Of a DNA stretch of 64,000 nucleotides, positions 46,499 to 55,207 are shown piece by piece. The notes beneath the pieces are model-generated. The model was not told the DNA's origin, did not search any database, and was given only the letters and a program-made list of their open reading frames with translations. The translations under genes were made by a program, and so were the position numbers. Position 1 is the first letter of the stretch. The number at the start of each line of letters is the position of its first letter. The DNA comes from Stygiobacter electus (GTDB lineage Bacteria; Bacteroidota; Ignavibacteria; Ignavibacteriales; Melioribacteraceae): NCBI GenBank assembly GCA_029210465.1, contig JARGDL010000001.1, positions 283,493-347,492 on the forward strand, given 5' to 3'.

Positions 46499-49225
46499 TT
46501 ATAATTTCTTTTTTGTTTCTATTACTTTATAAGCTTCAATTATGTCACCGACTTTAATATCGTTAAAGTTCGCTATGCCGATACCACATTCAAAACCTTT
46601 TTCAACTTCACGAACATCATCTTTAAATCTTTTCAATGATGATAATTCACCTTCATAAATTGCAATACCATCACGGAATAATCTAATTTTATTTTTGCGA
46701 TCGATTTTTCCATCTTGAACATAACAGCCAGCAATTGTACCAACTTTAGGTACTTTGAAAACTTCACGAACTTCAACAGTAGCAACAACCTCTTCACTTA
46801 AAACAGGAGAAAGCATTCCTTCAAGAGCAGATTTAACTTCGTTAATTGCATCATAGATAATGTTGTATAATCTTATATCAACTTTTTCTGTTTCAGCAAG
46901 TTTACGAGCATTAACATTTGGGCGAACATGGAAACCAATGATAATAGCTTTTGAAGCTGCAGCTAAAAGAACATCACCTTCGCTAATCGCACCAACACCT
47001 TTATGAATAACTTTAACTTGTACTTCCTGATTTGATAGTTTCATCAAAGCATCTGATAAAGCTTCAATTGAACCATCAACATCACCTTTAACAATAATAG
47101 GCAATTCTTTTACCCCACCAATTGAAATTTGATTAGCAATTTCATCAAGTGTAATATGATGAACTTGGCGATGATCCTGTTCACGTTTAACTTGTAATCT
47201 TTTAATGCTAATTTCACGAGCTTCACGTTCTGATTCAACAGCTACAAATGTATCACCAGCTTGAGGTGCACTTTCAAATCCTAAAACCAAAACAGGTGTA
47301 GAAGGAGGAGCTTCGCTTACTTTCTTACCACGTTCATCAAACATAGCACGAACACGTCCATGAGTTACGCCAGCAATAAAAGGATCTCCAATTTTTAAAG
47401 TTCCTTTTTGAACAAGTACTGTAGCGGTAATTCCTCTTCCTTTATCTAATTGTGATTCAATTATTGTTCCTCTTGCTTTGCGATCTGGATTAGCTTTCAG
47501 ATCAAGTAATTCAGCTTCAAGAAGAATTTTTTCTAAAAGAAGATCAACATTTTTACCAAGTTTAGCTGAAACTTCAACGCATTGATATTTACCGCCCCAA
47601 TCTTCAACTAATATATTTCTTTCAGCTAATTGTTGTTTAATTTTTTCAATGTTTGAATTTGGTTTATCAATTTTATTAATAGCAACAATAATTGGAACAT
47701 TTGCAGCTTGTGCGTGATTTATTGCTTCGACTGTTTGAGGCATTACAGCATCATCAGCGGCAACAATCAAAACTACTATATCTGTAACTTTAGCACCGCG
47801 GGCACGCATTGCTGTAAATGCTTCGTGACCAGGTGTATCTAAAAATGTAATTTCTTTTCCACCATCAATTGAAACTTTGTAAGCACCAATATGTTGTGTA
47901 ATACCACCAGCTTCACCGGCAACAACATTTGCGCTACGAATAAAATCGAGTAATGATGTTTTTCCATGATCTACATGTCCCATGATTGTAACAACAGGTG
48001 GTCTTGGTTTTAATGTTTCTTCTGGATCAGGTATATCAGCATCAACATCTGTTTGAAATTCTTCAACAAGTTCAATTTCAAATCCAAAATCATCAGCAAT
48101 TAAGGTGATTGTTTCAACATCAAGTCTTTGATTAATTGAAACCATTAATCCTAATGATATACATTTTGAAATTACTTCACTAACTGAAACACCCATCAGA
48201 TTAGCTAATTCGTTTACGGCAATGTATTCGGTTACTTTAATTTTCTTTTTTTCAAGTTCTTTTTCTTCGAGAATTCTTTCTTGCAATTCAGCTTTTTCTT
48301 TTCTTTTCTTCTTTCTAATTACAGCACGATCACCAATTCCAGAATCATCCATAGCTAAAAGAGTTTTACGAATAGCGACTTCAACTTCATGTTTATCAAT
48401 TTCAAATTTTTTCATCTTTTTCTTTTTCTTAGCGGGTATTAATTCATCTGAAGTCTCATCGCCTTGTTTATTTTTTTTCTTTGCTTTTAATACTTTCTTT
48501 TTCTTTTTGTGTTCGGCATCTTTTTCTTCAGTTTTGACTTCACTTACTGCAGGTTTAATTACAATTGGCTGCTGTGATTCTTTTTGCTGTTGAGGCTGCT
48601 GTTTTTCTTCTTGAGTTTTTTCTTTTTGTTTTTCTTTTGGTTCTTGTTTTTTCTTTTTCCTGCCCAAATCTATTTTACCAACAATAGTTAACCCTTTTTT
48701 CTGAGCGGCTAATTGTTTTTCTGTTTCTGTAATGTATGTTTTAGTTTCTTCTTGAGTAATTTCAATGTTTTGATCTTCGAGTTGTAATTCAACTTTTTCT
48801 TCTTTTAATTCAGGTTGAATTACTTCTTCAGTTTTTTCTTCTTTTTGTTCAATAACTTGTGGTTCTTCTTCAACAATAATTTCTGATTTTTGTTCTTCAT
48901 TTGTCTCTTGTACTTCTACTTGTACGGGTTCTTCAACTTTTACTTCTTCAGCGATTGGTTGTTTTTCTTTTGTTTCAACTTGTTCAACATAATCGACTCT
49001 TTTCTTTTGGAATTCTTCAACTTTCTTTTGATGTTTTTCAGCTTTCTCAATATCTTTTTTAAAATGAGTCTTAATATCATTCATCATTTCTTCGGTTATG
49101 ATAGTATTGATTGTTTTAACTTCGTAACCTTTCTTTTGAAGAAATTCCATTAAACTTTCTGAAGATAAGTTAATTTCAGCTGCTACTTTATAAAGTCTTA
49201 TTTTTTGTGCTTTTGGTTCGGACAT
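46499..49225 (-). CDS. infB: Translation initiation factor IF-2
   Basis: GTPase that delivers initiator tRNA to the 30S subunit. 908 residues. There are two IF2_N-like modules (IRLYKVAAEINLSSESLMEF at the start and VTEYIAVNELANLMGVSVSE near 335), separated by a Lys/Glu/Gln-rich disordered stretch. The GTPase core has VTIMGHVDHGKTSLLDFIR, ITFLDTPGHEAFTAMRARG, VAINKIDKPNSN and CVEVSAKLG. Domains II-IV follow, with KGVGAISEGDVLLAAAS and the fMet-tRNA-binding C-terminus. No internal start was looked for rigorously. Confidence 0.98.
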   Translation of the reverse strand: MSEPKAQKIRLYKVAAEINLSSESLMEFLQKKGYEVKTINTIITEEMMNDIKTHFKKDIEKAEKHQKKVEEFQKKRVDYVEQVETKEKQPIAEEVKVEEPVQVEVQETNEEQKSEIIVEEEPQVIEQKEEKTEEVIQPELKEEKVELQLEDQNIEITQEETKTYITETEKQLAAQKKGLTIVGKIDLGRKKKKQEPKEKQKEKTQEEKQQPQQQKESQQPIVIKPAVSEVKTEEKDAEHKKKKKVLKAKKKNKQGDETSDELIPAKKKKKMKKFEIDKHEVEVAIRKTLLAMDDSGIGDRAVIRKKKRKEKAELQERILEEKELEKKKIKVTEYIAVNELANLMGVSVSEVISKCISLGLMVSINQRLDVETITLIADDFGFEIELVEEFQTDVDADIPDPEETLKPRPPVVTIMGHVDHGKTSLLDFIRSANVVAGEAGGITQHIGAYKVSIDGGKEITFLDTPGHEAFTAMRARGAKVTDIVVLIVAADDAVMPQTVEAINHAQAANVPIIVAINKIDKPNSNIEKIKQQLAERNILVEDWGGKYQCVEVSAKLGKNVDLLLEKILLEAELLDLKANPDRKARGTIIESQLDKGRGITATVLVQKGTLKIGDPFIAGVTHGRVRAMFDERGKKVSEAPPSTPVLVLGFESAPQAGDTFVAVESEREAREISIKRLQVKREQDHRQVHHITLDEIANQISIGGVKELPIIVKGDVDGSIEALSDALMKLSNQEVQVKVIHKGVGAISEGDVLLAAASKAIIIGFHVRPNVNARKLAETEKVDIRLYNIIYDAINEVKSALEGMLSPVLSEEVVATVEVREVFKVPKVGTIAGCYVQDGKIDRKNKIRLFRDGIAIYEGELSSLKRFKDDVREVEKGFECGIGIANFNDIKVGDIIEAYKVIETKKKL

Positions 49226-49252
49226 TAGGAAATCCCAAGTTTATATTAAAAT

Positions 49253-50503
49253 TTATTCTTCTTCTTCAAATTGATTTTCAAGAATTTCAATTATTTCTTT
49301 TGCTTTTGCTTCATCAATTCCTTGAATTTCTTTTAATTTATCAACGCCAGCTCTTAATACTTCAACAGCTGTTTCAAAATTATTTTCAATCAAGATATCA
49401 ACAATATCGCTACCTAATTCTTCTCTCAATTCAGGCAATTCTACATCTTCTTCATATTCTTCAAGTTGTTTTTCAAGACGAATTACTTCTATATTATAAC
49501 CTGTTAATTTCATAGCAAGACGAATGTTAACACCGTTACGACCTACTATTAATGAAATTTGATCGCTATCAGCAGTAACAATACATTTTTTTTCTTCTTC
49601 ATCAATTTCAATTTGTTTTAATTTTGCTGGAGCCAAACAGCGTTGAATAAAAATAACCGGGTCATCAGAATAATTAATAACATCAATATTTTCATTATTC
49701 AATTCACGAACAATAGCATGAATGCGAACACCTTTCATACCAACGCAAGCACCAACAGCATCAATCCTTGAATCGTTTGATTCAACTGCAACTTTAGCTC
49801 TTTCACCGGGTTCACGTGCAATACCTTTAATTTCAATAACTCCGTCATAGATTTCTGGTATTTCAATTTCAAAGAGTCTTCTTAAGAATAAATTATCAGC
49901 ACGAGAAATTATAATTAAAGGATCTCCATTTTGATTTTGTTTTACTTCTTTAATAACTGCACGAATTGTATCGCCTTTACGATATTTTTCGCGAGGGATT
50001 TGTTCATCACGCGGTAAAAGTAATTCATTTTTATTATGATTTATAAGAACATCATTTCTTCTTACTTGATAAATATCGCCAACGACAATTTCACCAATCA
50101 TTTCATTGTATTCACGGTAAATCAATTCTTTTTCAATTTCACGAATTTTTTGATTTAAATTTTGACGGGCAAGATTTACTAATCTTCTTCCGAAATCTTT
50201 GAGCTCAAGTTTTTCTACGTAATCTTCACCTACCTCAAGTTCATCTGGATTTCCTTTTTCATTTACTTCATCAATGCTGATTTCAGTAGCTGGATCTTCA
50301 ACATTTTCAACAATTGTTCTTTCAAGGAATATTTCTATATCGCCTTTATCCATATTCACTACAATTTCAAACTTAGCTTTTTCACCATATTTTTTCTTTA
50401 CCATAAGTCCAAAGATTTTTTGAATGATATCGACAAGAACATCTTTGTCGATACTTTTTTCGCGAACCATTTGCGAAAAGGATTCTACTATTTCACTATT
50501 CAT
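49253..50503 (-). CDS. nusA: Transcription termination/antitermination protein NusA
   Basis: RNA polymerase-associated factor for pausing, termination and antitermination. 416 residues: N-terminal polymerase-binding domain, S1 domain (GEIVGDIYQVRRNDVLIN, PREKYRKGDTIRAVIKEV), two KH domains (DAVGACVGMKGVRIHAIVREL and LIVGRNGVNIRLAMKLTGYN), and a C-terminal helix-hairpin-helix segment (DKLKEIQGIDEAKAKEIIEI) within an acidic tail. It lies between rimP (14 bases) and infB (27 bases). Confidence 0.97.
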   Translation of the reverse strand: MNSEIVESFSQMVREKSIDKDVLVDIIQKIFGLMVKKKYGEKAKFEIVVNMDKGDIEIFLERTIVENVEDPATEISIDEVNEKGNPDELEVGEDYVEKLELKDFGRRLVNLARQNLNQKIREIEKELIYREYNEMIGEIVVGDIYQVRRNDVLINHNKNELLLPRDEQIPREKYRKGDTIRAVIKEVKQNQNGDPLIIISRADNLFLRRLFEIEIPEIYDGVIEIKGIAREPGERAKVAVESNDSRIDAVGACVGMKGVRIHAIVRELNNENIDVINYSDDPVIFIQRCLAPAKLKQIEIDEEEKKCIVTADSDQISLIVGRNGVNIRLAMKLTGYNIEVIRLEKQLEEYEEDVELPELREELGSDIVDILIENNFETAVEVLRAGVDKLKEIQGIDEAKAKEIIEILENQFEEEE

Positions 50504-50517
50504 TTATTTTTCTCCTA

Positions 50518-50964
50518 TCAGAAACTAATTAAAACTTTTGCATTAATTATGTTTTGAAAATTGATCTTTATTTCTTCATTCTTTTCAGAAAAGTAAAGAT
50601 TATCATCTTTAATTTTTAACAGCTTACCGATCAATTTCTTTGTTTCATTTTCAATTTTATAAGTTACTTCAAATTTTCTATTGATGTGTTTTTGATATTG
50701 AACTAAATATTTTAATGGTCTATCGATTCCGGGAGAAGAAACATCAAGTCTATAATTTGAATTAATTAATTCATCTTCTTCAATTTTTTCAGTTAAAGCA
50801 CGGCTTATTAAAACACAATCGTCAGTGGTAATACCTTTTTCGTTATCAATGAAGACTTCAATTATTTTTAAACGATTATCACCACGTAAATTTAAATCAA
50901 TTAACAGGTAACCATTAGAAGTTACAATTTCTTCAAATATTTGCAATAAATTAGCTTTTTCCAT
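50518..50964 (-). CDS. rimP: Ribosome maturation factor RimP
   Basis: 30S maturation factor, 148 residues: VTSNGYLLIDLNLRGDNRLK, VFIDNEKGITTDDCVLISRAL and YRLDVSSPGIDRPLKYLVQY are the family motifs, followed by the C-terminal SH3-like domain. ATG 50964 begins the conserved fold; a GTG 24 bases upstream would read through the leader hairpin and is rejected. rimP heads the nusA operon, as in most bacteria. Confidence 0.94.
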   Translation of the reverse strand: MEKANLLQIFEEIVTSNGYLLIDLNLRGDNRLKIIEVFIDNEKGITTDDCVLISRALTEKIEEDELINSNYRLDVSSPGIDRPLKYLVQYQKHINRKFEVTYKIENETKKLIGKLLKIKDDNLYFSEKNEEIKINFQNIINAKVLISF

Positions 50965-50971
50965 AGTGCAC

Positions 50972-50997
50972 AAATAAAAATCGCCCACGAGGGGCGA
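50972..50997 (-). terminator. Leader hairpin with U-run ahead of rimP (terminator or attenuator)
   Basis: On the minus strand TCGCCC and GGGCGA pair around a short loop (50981-50996), followed at once by TTTTTATTT. It has the full form of an intrinsic terminator but ends only about eight bases before the rimP ATG, and a promoter match lies just upstream of it. It may terminate proC, attenuate the rimP-nusA-infB operon, or do both. Confidence 0.65.
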
Positions 50998-51008
50998 AAA
51001 TGACTACG

Positions 51009-51039
51009 CAAAAGTATAAAGATTAACTTGATTTTCCAA
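51009..51039 (-). promoter_or_regulatory. Promoter of the rimP-nusA-infB operon, exact TTG-N20-TAnnTTTG
   Basis: On the minus strand TTG (51037-51039), 20 bases, TACTTTTG (51009-51016), a perfect match to the Bacteroidetes-type element. Transcription would begin near 51002, only five to ten bases before the hairpin at 50981-50996. Confidence 0.65.
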
Positions 51040-51051
51040 ATTAAGGTATTG

Positions 51052-51870
51052 TTAAGAATCCTTTTTAGCGTATAGAGTTTTAGCTTTTTCGGCAGAGGTT
51101 ACAATTCCTTTTATAAGTGAAGAACTAAAACCAGCATGTTCCATTTGATTTAGACCGGAAATAGTAATTCCCATTGGTGTTGTTACTTTATCAACTTCTC
51201 CTTCGGGATGATTTTCAGTTTTTAAAAGAAGTGATGCGGCACCTTTTGCAGTTTGAGAAGCCATAAATAATGCATCTTCAGCATGAAATCCAATTTCAAT
51301 TCCACCTTGAGATGCGGCACGAATTGCTCGTAAGAAAAATGCTATTCCAGATGCACAAAGTGCTGTTGCTGGAACCATCAATTCTTCATGTATAATAATT
51401 GTCTTTCCGAGTTGATTAAAAATATATTTTGCAATATCAAGTGAATCCTTGTCTTCTTCAAGCGAAGCGATACATGTCATAGATTCTTGTATTGCAATTG
51501 CAGTATTTGGCATTACTCTTATAACTGGAATTTTTTTAGTTATTTGTTTTTTAATTTGATTAATTGTCGCTCCAGTTACAATTGAAAGAATTATATGTTT
51601 ATTTTCTTTTAATTCAGAATCAATTTCTTTTAAAAGATCATCAAGCTGCTGTGGTGTAACAGCTATAATAATTATCTCTGAATTTTTTACGGCTTCTAAA
51701 TTATTAGTTGATGTTTGAAAACCTTCTTTAGAAAACTTTTCTAAAAGTTCTTCAGATTTTCTTGTAACAAAAATTTGTGATGATTTATAAAGTTTACTGT
51801 TAACAAGACCTTTTGCAATTGCAGAGCCAATATTTCCACATCCAAGAATTGCAATTTTTTTTCTATTCAT
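51052..51870 (-). CDS. proC: Pyrroline-5-carboxylate reductase
   Basis: Last step of proline synthesis, NAD(P)H-dependent. 272 residues: Rossmann loop IAILGCGNIGSAIAKGLVNS, IIIAVTPQQLDDLLKEI, IPVIRVMPNTAIAIQESMTC, CASGIAFFLRAIRAASQGG and the C-terminal signature KVTTPMGITISGLNQMEHAG. It lies nine bases after the SIMPL-domain gene and is followed by the rimP leader region. Confidence 0.96.
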   Translation of the reverse strand: MNRKKIAILGCGNIGSAIAKGLVNSKLYKSSQIFVTRKSEELLEKFSKEGFQTSTNNLEAVKNSEIIIIAVTPQQLDDLLKEIDSELKENKHIILSIVTGATINQIKKQITKKIPVIRVMPNTAIAIQESMTCIASLEEDKDSLDIAKYIFNQLGKTIIIHEELMVPATALCASGIAFFLRAIRAASQGGIEIGFHAEDALFMASQTAKGAASLLLKTENHPEGEVDKVTTPMGITISGLNQMEHAGFSSSLIKGIVTSAEKAKTLYAKKDS

Positions 51871-51878
51871 ATTTTCTC

Positions 51879-52610
51879 CTATTTAATTTCGAAAGAAGCA
51901 GAAACAACTGCTGTAATTTCTTTTTCAATTGAAGTTACATCATTCATTCCATAGTCTGAAATAACATTAGAATTTTTTGGTGTAATTTGCAATACACCCA
52001 TTTTAGCACTTCTTAAAGGACCAAGATTTCGTCCAGTTGATTCAGCAATTTTTTCAGCACGTTCCATAGCATTTTTTGCCGCTTCAGCTTGTATGGATAT
52101 CTTTAGATCGTCAAGTTTTGTGAAAAAATATTCGGGCATATCAGTACTTATATCAAGACCTTTTTCAACTAAAGATGAAAGTGTAACTGACAAATCTTTA
52201 ATCTTTAAAACATCATTTGAACGAACTTCAAATCTTTGATTATATGTGTAATATAAAATTTTTGATGTTTGAACACCTGATGAGTTTATTTCATAAACAG
52301 GATACCCGTTAATTGCAAAAACTTCTATTTGATCAGTGGTGAATCCTTTTTCTTTTAAGAATTGTAATACAACTGGCATTTGTTGTTGAACAATCTGATA
52401 AGCAGTTTTTCTTTCGGTGCTTGTTGCTTGTAATGTTCCGCGTTGAATTCCTAAATCTGATTTAATAAACTTTTTTGCTGACCCTGTAACAACAATTGTT
52501 TGGTCTGCGTTTTTGGTTGCCTTCCATGTTAATGAGAAAATAAGAACAGCAATTATAAATGAAGCACCTAAAATTGTTGCCGTTAAATAATATGTGTTTT
52601 TATTTTCCAT
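51879..52610 (-). CDS. SIMPL-domain (DUF541) membrane-anchored protein
   Basis: 243 residues. One N-terminal membrane anchor (TATILGASFIIAVLIFSLTW) leads to an extracytoplasmic SIMPL/DUF541 domain: IVVTGSAKKFIKSDLGIQRG, VLQFLKEKGFTTDQIEVFAI, YTYNQRFEVRSNDVLKIKDL and NAMERAEKIAESTGRNLGPL. Members include oxidative stress-related envelope proteins, but the molecular function is not established. It is followed by proC. Confidence 0.88.
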   Translation of the reverse strand: MENKNTYYLTATILGASFIIAVLIFSLTWKATKNADQTIVVTGSAKKFIKSDLGIQRGTLQATSTERKTAYQIVQQQMPVVLQFLKEKGFTTDQIEVFAINGYPVYEINSSGVQTSKILYYTYNQRFEVRSNDVLKIKDLSVTLSSLVEKGLDISTDMPEYFFTKLDDLKISIQAEAAKNAMERAEKIAESTGRNLGPLRSAKMGVLQITPKNSNVISDYGMNDVTSIEKEITAVVSASFEIK

Positions 52611-52641
52611 TTTAATTAGCCTTTAATAATTATTCTTCTTT

Positions 52642-53772
52642 CTATAAAAATTTAGAAATTATTTCATCGCAAAGTGCATAACCTTTTGGTGTGAAAATTA
52701 ATTTATCATTTTGCTTTATTATTAAATTGTTTGAAATAAGATAATCAATTATACTTTTATTTTTATTCAGCCACTCATTACCAAATTTTTTTTCAAGTTC
52801 AATTATATTCAAACCTGAAGAACGAAAAGCAAGCATTATATATTCATTTAGCATTTCTTCTTTAGTTAATGTTTCTTCTCCAATTATTGCATTATCTTTT
52901 TTGTTTATACTTTCAATATAAAACTTTGTACTTGAATAATTCCACCAGCGTTTACCATTTACAAATGAATGAGCTGAGGTTCCGAATCCAAAATAATCTT
53001 TGTAATGCCAGTATGAATTGTTGTGAATGCACTCATAGGTTTCTTTTGCAAAATTTGATATTTCATATTGATGAAAATTATTTAGAGATAAAAAATCTAT
53101 AGTCGTTTCATATAAATCTGCATCATGCTCTTCATCTTGAATTTTAACTTTACCTTCCAAAACCATTTTATTTAGGATTGTGCCTCTTTCTAAAATTAAA
53201 CTGTATGCTGAAATATGTTTAATTGGAAGAGAAGTTGCAATCTCCAAATTTCTTTTCCACTTTTCTTTTGTTTGATTTGGCAAATTAAAAATTAAATCAA
53301 GACTAATATTTTCAAAACCAACTTCTTTTGCTTCAAGAATAGTTTGAATGGCAGTTTTTGAATCGTGAATTCTTGTTAAAAATTTTAAATCATTATTATC
53401 AAAGGACTGAATACCAACGCTTAATCTGTTTATTCCAATTGAAAGAAATTTTTCCAGTTTTGATTTTTCAACTGTGCCTGGATTAGTTTCAAGTGTAATT
53501 TCTGCATTCGGTAAAATGTTAAAATTACTTTTTAATGATATTATGATTTCATTTATATATTCTACTTCCATTAAAGAAGGAGTTCCACCGCCAAAGAAAA
53601 TTGAAATAATTTTTCTCTCATCATTATAAAGCTTAGAGAAAAATTCAATTTCTTTTTTTAATGCAGTTAAATAATTGAATGTATTCTCATAGTTGATGAT
53701 TGAATAAAAATCACAATAAATACATTTGTGGTCGCAAAAAGGTATATGAATATAAATTGAGGTCTCTTTCAT
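52642..53772 (-). CDS. hemW: Radical SAM heme chaperone HemW
   Basis: 376-residue HemN-like protein that inserts heme into targets rather than oxidising coproporphyrinogen. The radical SAM motif CDHKCIYCDFYS (CxxxCxxC) is at the N-terminus after a YIHIPF lead, with IFFGGGTPSLMEVEY, ITLETNPGTVEKSKL, INRLSVGIQSFDNNDLKFL and HYEISNFAKETYECIHNNSY. The short N-terminus and the length of about 380 favour HemW over oxygen-independent HemN (about 450). Confidence 0.94.
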   Translation of the reverse strand: MKETSIYIHIPFCDHKCIYCDFYSIINYENTFNYLTALKKEIEFFSKLYNDERKIISIFFGGGTPSLMEVEYINEIIISLKSNFNILPNAEITLETNPGTVEKSKLEKFLSIGINRLSVGIQSFDNNDLKFLTRIHDSKTAIQTILEAKEVGFENISLDLIFNLPNQTKEKWKRNLEIATSLPIKHISAYSLILERGTILNKMVLEGKVKIQDEEHDADLYETTIDFLSLNNFHQYEISNFAKETYECIHNNSYWHYKDYFGFGTSAHSFVNGKRWWNYSSTKFYIESINKKDNAIIGEETLTKEEMLNEYIMLAFRSSGLNIIELEKKFGNEWLNKNKSIIDYLISNNLIIKQNDKLIFTPKGYALCDEIISKFL

Positions 53773-53783
53773 TTTTAATTTGG

Positions 53784-53837
53784 AAAAATGTCAGCCTTTA
53801 TATCAATTCTTAAATTCTACTGAGGCTGACATTTTTT
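53784..53837. terminator. Terminator between the DUF6588-like gene and hemW
   Basis: AAAAATGTCAGCCT (53784-53797) pairs with AGGCTGACATTTTT (53823-53836) around a 25-base loop, with T runs on both strands. It separates two minus-strand genes and can act in both directions. Confidence 0.75.
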
Positions 53838-53845
53838 AGATAAAA

Positions 53846-54895
53846 CTATAAACCTAAAGATAGTCCAACGCTTGCAGTTTTTGTTTTAGACATTTTATAA
53901 TCAGCATTAATATTTACAGCGGCAAGATGAACTTTGAATCCAACAACTACACCAGTTTTATTTTCACCTTCTAATTCAAAATTAATTTTTACAGGTTGGA
54001 CTGGAACACCATTTATTGTCTGGTTAGATTGATAATCATAAGTTACTGTTGTTTTACTTTGTTCGCTGATGATTCCAGCATAAGGTGTAAAAGAAATAAT
54101 TATTCCAAAAGTTTTACTTACATAAAGTCCAAATTGAGATGCTGAACTTTCAAGAATATCACCAACTTTCATTTTCTGAGTAAAGTAACCAATTCCAAAA
54201 TCAACAGGTAAAGGATTTGGAAACAAAGCTCCGATATTATGAATTGCACCAACTCCAAAAAAAGTAAATTTGCCTAAATCTTTTAAATCAACATCAGGTA
54301 AATATCTAAAAGAAACATTAGTACCCATAAAAGTTCCAACAGTTAATTGCGGTGACACAGTTGGAAATATTGGAATTTCATCTAACAAGCCAGTTACTTC
54401 TTTTAATAAAAATGTAGTGGTTGCTAAATTTACTCCTTGAACATTCTTTCCAGGAAAAATAATTTTCAAATATTCATTTTTACTTCCTGCTATAGTTGGA
54501 CCAGAAAAATTAACACTTTGTTCAGTGCTTGTTAAATTATTTTTTATTGTATAATACTGTGGATTTGTAACAGACACGCCAGAGTTTTGTAAAATTTGAT
54601 CTGCCTGCGAAGAAGTAAAATAAAAATTGCCAGTTGTTGAAAAGGTTTTGCTTTCATTCGAGAAGAGTGAACCCATAGCAACAACTTTAACATCTATATG
54701 AAAACCAAATTTTGTAGGAGAAGGTAAAGCTGAAACCCAACCAGAATTTAAGTTAGAACCAAATGCAGTAATAACAGGCGCAACGTATGCCTTTCCAGCT
54801 GTGGAAGATAATTTGGAAAGTGTTTCGTCTAAGTTTTGAGCGTTTGTTGTCATAGAGAAAATTGTAAATATTACTAATAAAGATTTTATTTTCAT
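53846..54895 (-). CDS. DUF6588-like outer-membrane beta-barrel protein
   Basis: 349 residues. Signal peptide (KSLLVIFTIFSMTTNAQN) is followed by LDETLSKLSSTAGKAYVAP and NLNSGWVSALPSPTKFGFHI, which I associate with the DUF6588 family of Bacteroidota-group bacteria. The rest alternates barrel-like strands (FTFFGVGAIHNIGALFPNPL, SASQFGLYVSKTFGIIISFT, NKTGVVVGFKVHLAAVNINA) and ends in SVGLSLGL. A strong AAAGGAG precedes the ATG. Function unknown; monocistronic between the recN divergent region and a terminator. Confidence 0.75.
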   Translation of the reverse strand: MKIKSLLVIFTIFSMTTNAQNLDETLSKLSSTAGKAYVAPVITAFGSNLNSGWVSALPSPTKFGFHIDVKVVAMGSLFSNESKTFSTTGNFYFTSSQADQILQNSGVSVTNPQYYTIKNNLTSTEQSVNFSGPTIAGSKNEYLKIIFPGKNVQGVNLATTTFLLKEVTGLLDEIPIFPTVSPQLTVGTFMGTNVSFRYLPDVDLKDLGKFTFFGVGAIHNIGALFPNPLPVDFGIGYFTQKMKVGDILESSASQFGLYVSKTFGIIISFTPYAGIISEQSKTTVTYDYQSNQTINGVPVQPVKINFELEGENKTGVVVGFKVHLAAVNINADYKMSKTKTASVGLSLGL

Positions 54896-55207
54896 TTATC
54901 TCCTTTCTTGATAAAATTCTGTTTTTAATTTAAATAACAAAATATTGAGTACAAAATTAAATCTGGACTAAAATTCATACATTCTGATGTTTTAATGGTT
55001 AATATTTTTTGAGCTATTTAATTTTAGCAAAGGAAATTTTTAAGTTCTTTATTATCTATTGATATTTGTGTCAATCTGTGAAATCTATAGAGAAAAAATC
55101 AAACTTATAGATAGGACATATAAATTCAGATTACAAAATTTATTTTAAATAACTTGCACCTTTAATTTGCATTCTTAATATTAGTAACAAACTAATTGTT
55201 GGTCTAT
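54896..55207. promoter_or_regulatory. Divergent intergenic region with candidate promoters
   Basis: About 312 bases without a gene. On the plus side TTGCAC (55154-55159), 16 bases, TATA-like TAATAT (55176-55181) is a plausible recN promoter that would give a short leader without Shine-Dalgarno. On the minus side TAATTTTG (54952-54959) matches TAnnTTTG but has no TTG at the right distance. No RNA gene, repeat or operator stands out in the remainder. Confidence 0.4.

Noticed and set aside
46499..49225. Lys/Glu-rich stretch of infB as a repeat element or inserted gene
   Set aside because: A charged, variable linker between IF2_N modules is common in IF-2; codon use and frame are continuous.
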